Source of the DNA: Uranotaenia lowii
Lineage: Eukaryota > Arthropoda > Insecta > Diptera > Culicidae
Length of the DNA stretch: 64,000 bases
NCBI RefSeq assembly: GCF_029784155.1
Contig: NC_073693.1
Span: forward strand, 283,233,456-283,297,455
Direction of reading: 5' to 3'
Part shown: positions 62,410 through 64,000 of the stretch, in pieces
Layout: every line of letters begins with the position of its first letter
Numbering within the stretch: position 1 is the first letter of the stretch
Program-made: the position numbers and the translations under genes
Notes under the pieces: model-generated
Seen by the model: the letters and a program-made list of their open reading frames with translations, nothing else
Told to the model about the DNA's origin: nothing
The model's database searches: none

Positions 62410-63344
62410 GAAAAACAAACACAAAATAAATGAAAAAGTAAAAATGGATTAATTTTTTAATTTTATTTAAAGAAACATGATTAAACTTGAATAAAAAAAA
62501 CAAAAAAAAAAAAAGGTTTTTTTGAAGTAAAATGTTTTTTTTTTAAATATTGCAGAGAAAACAGGAAAATAACTATTAAGGCGATTTTCATCGTTAATTT
62601 TCAAACGCCCGCCAATATTCATAAAAAAATAATTATCAAAAAATTCGATATTCTCCGCAAGAATCAAGATAGAACAAAATAACTTTTGTAAAATTTATTA
62701 AAAATAAAATACAGTCAAATTAACGAAAAACATATAGTTACACTGGTAGCTTTTACGATATTTTAAACCGTCTACCTACTGCATAAATTGTGAATCCGTT
62801 TAGAGGAAAATAACTGTCAAAGAAAATAACTTTATTGACATTTAAATAGGAATTTAATGCCAAAAATACATATTCATGGTTTTTACAACAGTACAGGGAA
62901 AAGCTTGTGAGGTACCTTTCAAGGAGCGGTGAAAAATTGCTATCTTTAGATAAATGTGTCATACTTTCTTCATGGAATCGCAAATTCATCCAGAATGGCT
63001 CTTAATGAAAAGAAACTAAGCACCACCGAAATCAGGACCATTTTTCATTCAACCTTTCCATTTCCGTGAAAAGGCGTTAAAAGAAGACATTGAATCAACA
63101 AATTTTCGATATTTAAAGTTTTTAACAGCGCAAATGAAACAGGCTCAAATACTTTTTTTTCTTGACAGATGTTACGAGCCATTTTCGATGTGAAGCAAAA
63201 TTCTAGGCAAACAAAATCCGGCGCACCTAATTCCAGCAGCAGTGGCCTGGCTAATCCGAGAGGCGCAAAGATACATATCCCCACGGATTTCTCATCAATC
63301 CGGCTGACTATGTATTTATATTCGTACATACATATGTACAGCTA
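62410..63344. other. ttk: Non-coding, nothing recognised
   Basis: AT-rich to about 63000, then gradually more balanced. Open frames, such as 63329..63045 on the minus strand, have no domain. Probably ttk 5' intron or upstream DNA. Confidence 0.35.
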
Positions 63345-64000
63345 GCTAAATCTATCCGCAGGGAAGTAGAATGACAGAAGAGAAACTGCTGTTGCTGCTG
63401 TGATGATGATGATGATGAGATGACTTCCGGAAGTGCTACGTTTAATTATAGTAGTCGTCGCGGTCGTCGTTCCCCGAGTTCTCCTGGCTGATTCCCGTCC
63501 TCGTATTGCTGTCGCCTCGCTTGGTTGAAGCAGAATCATCCTCCTCATTATTTCCAGCAGGCAGAGGTTTGTTCGTTCGGCACCAGCTTAGATTAGCTCG
63601 CAGCCAGAGCACGCATCCTCCCAGGGGCAGTTCCCGTGGGGTGCCCTTTTCCTATCTGGCCCGGCATATTTTTTTCCTTCGTCCGACCGACGACGCTTTG
63701 TCATGATATTAGAAGGCGATTTCCCTGTGCTGCTGCCGCGACGATACCAATGTACATGTGTGCCGTGGCGGATATTGGCTAAACCAACACCATTGAGCGA
63801 CCCAACTGTATTCGTTCAGCCTTCCATCGTTTTTCACCTACTCTCGGGGGGACGACCGCCCGCCCACCACCGCCCCGCGTGAATAGATACGCTTTTCTAT
63901 GCGGTGGACGCGATAGGACGTGACGCGACGCGGAGGAAAAATACACAAAAGACAGGAAGAAGCTGATGTGCGCTCCTCTCTCGGATTTGGTGTGGTACAG
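63345..64000 (-). promoter_or_regulatory. ttk: GC- and CpG-rich edge, candidate ttk promoter/5' exon region
   Basis: Composition changes sharply to GC-rich with many CG dinucleotides (e.g. CGCGGTCGTCGTTCC, GTGACGCGACGCGG), plus a (GAT)n run near 63400..63420. A minus-strand donor-like TAG|GTGAAA occurs near 63835. Because the start-codon exon of ttk has a good acceptor upstream, at least one 5' non-coding exon must lie to the right, here or beyond the window. No TATA box or initiator could be singled out. Confidence 0.3.

Overview
The window is eukaryotic and almost certainly from a dipteran insect, most likely a mosquito. It is AT-rich and intron-rich, it carries the two-isoform BTB/zinc-finger gene tramtrack (ttk), and it is crowded with transposable elements of kinds known from mosquitoes: a DD37E-type mariner relic, Jockey-like and RNase H-bearing non-LTR retrotransposons, hAT and TA-target MITEs, and tRNA-derived SINEs. 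The species cannot be fixed from sequence alone.

The main gene is ttk, read on the minus strand from right to left. A 5' exon (55937..56240; ATG at 56072..56074) and a second exon (50581..51406) together encode the BTB/POZ domain. The second exon then joins one of two alternative last exons, each with its own C2H2 zinc-finger pair: the Ttk69-type exon (44027..45471) or the Ttk88-type exon (27068..28239). Splice sites and phases agree exactly at every junction (phase 0, then phase 1 into either last exon), giving predicted proteins of 802 and 711 residues. A second, small single-exon minus-strand gene of unknown function lies at 2834..3379, with a TATA box upstream and a poly(A) signal downstream.

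Most of the rest is mobile DNA. Positions 1..27000 are intergenic and hold several TIR/fold-back families: CACAGTAAACG copies at 4759, 7389 and 8355; CACGCTC copies at 6606 and 11761; a hAT with an 8-bp TSD at 8988 nested in a palindrome; a 21-bp-TIR element at 13205; and TACACGCAG at 19860. Positions 28240..45470 lie between the two ttk last exons and hold a hAT MITE, two larger non-LTR elements, a 52-bp LINE stub and a probable long Ttk69 3' UTR. The introns at 45472..50580 and 51407..55936 hold a fold-back element, SINE and LINE fragments, and a mariner inserted in a 30-bp minisatellite. Positions 56241..64000 are presumed 5' intron and upstream DNA, with a near-identical inverted duplication (58021..58845), a nest of insertions inside one hAT MITE (59892..62399) and a GC-rich right edge that may be the promoter region.

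The most unusual pattern is shared by three TIR elements with unrelated sequences (4759..6368, 19860..20865, 60004..61769). Each has arms made of a short palindromic motif repeated many times around a unique core. Each core looks like the 3' end of a gene: a 53-62 nt GT-AG intron, a short open tail ending in a stop, and AATAAA about 40-50 nt later.
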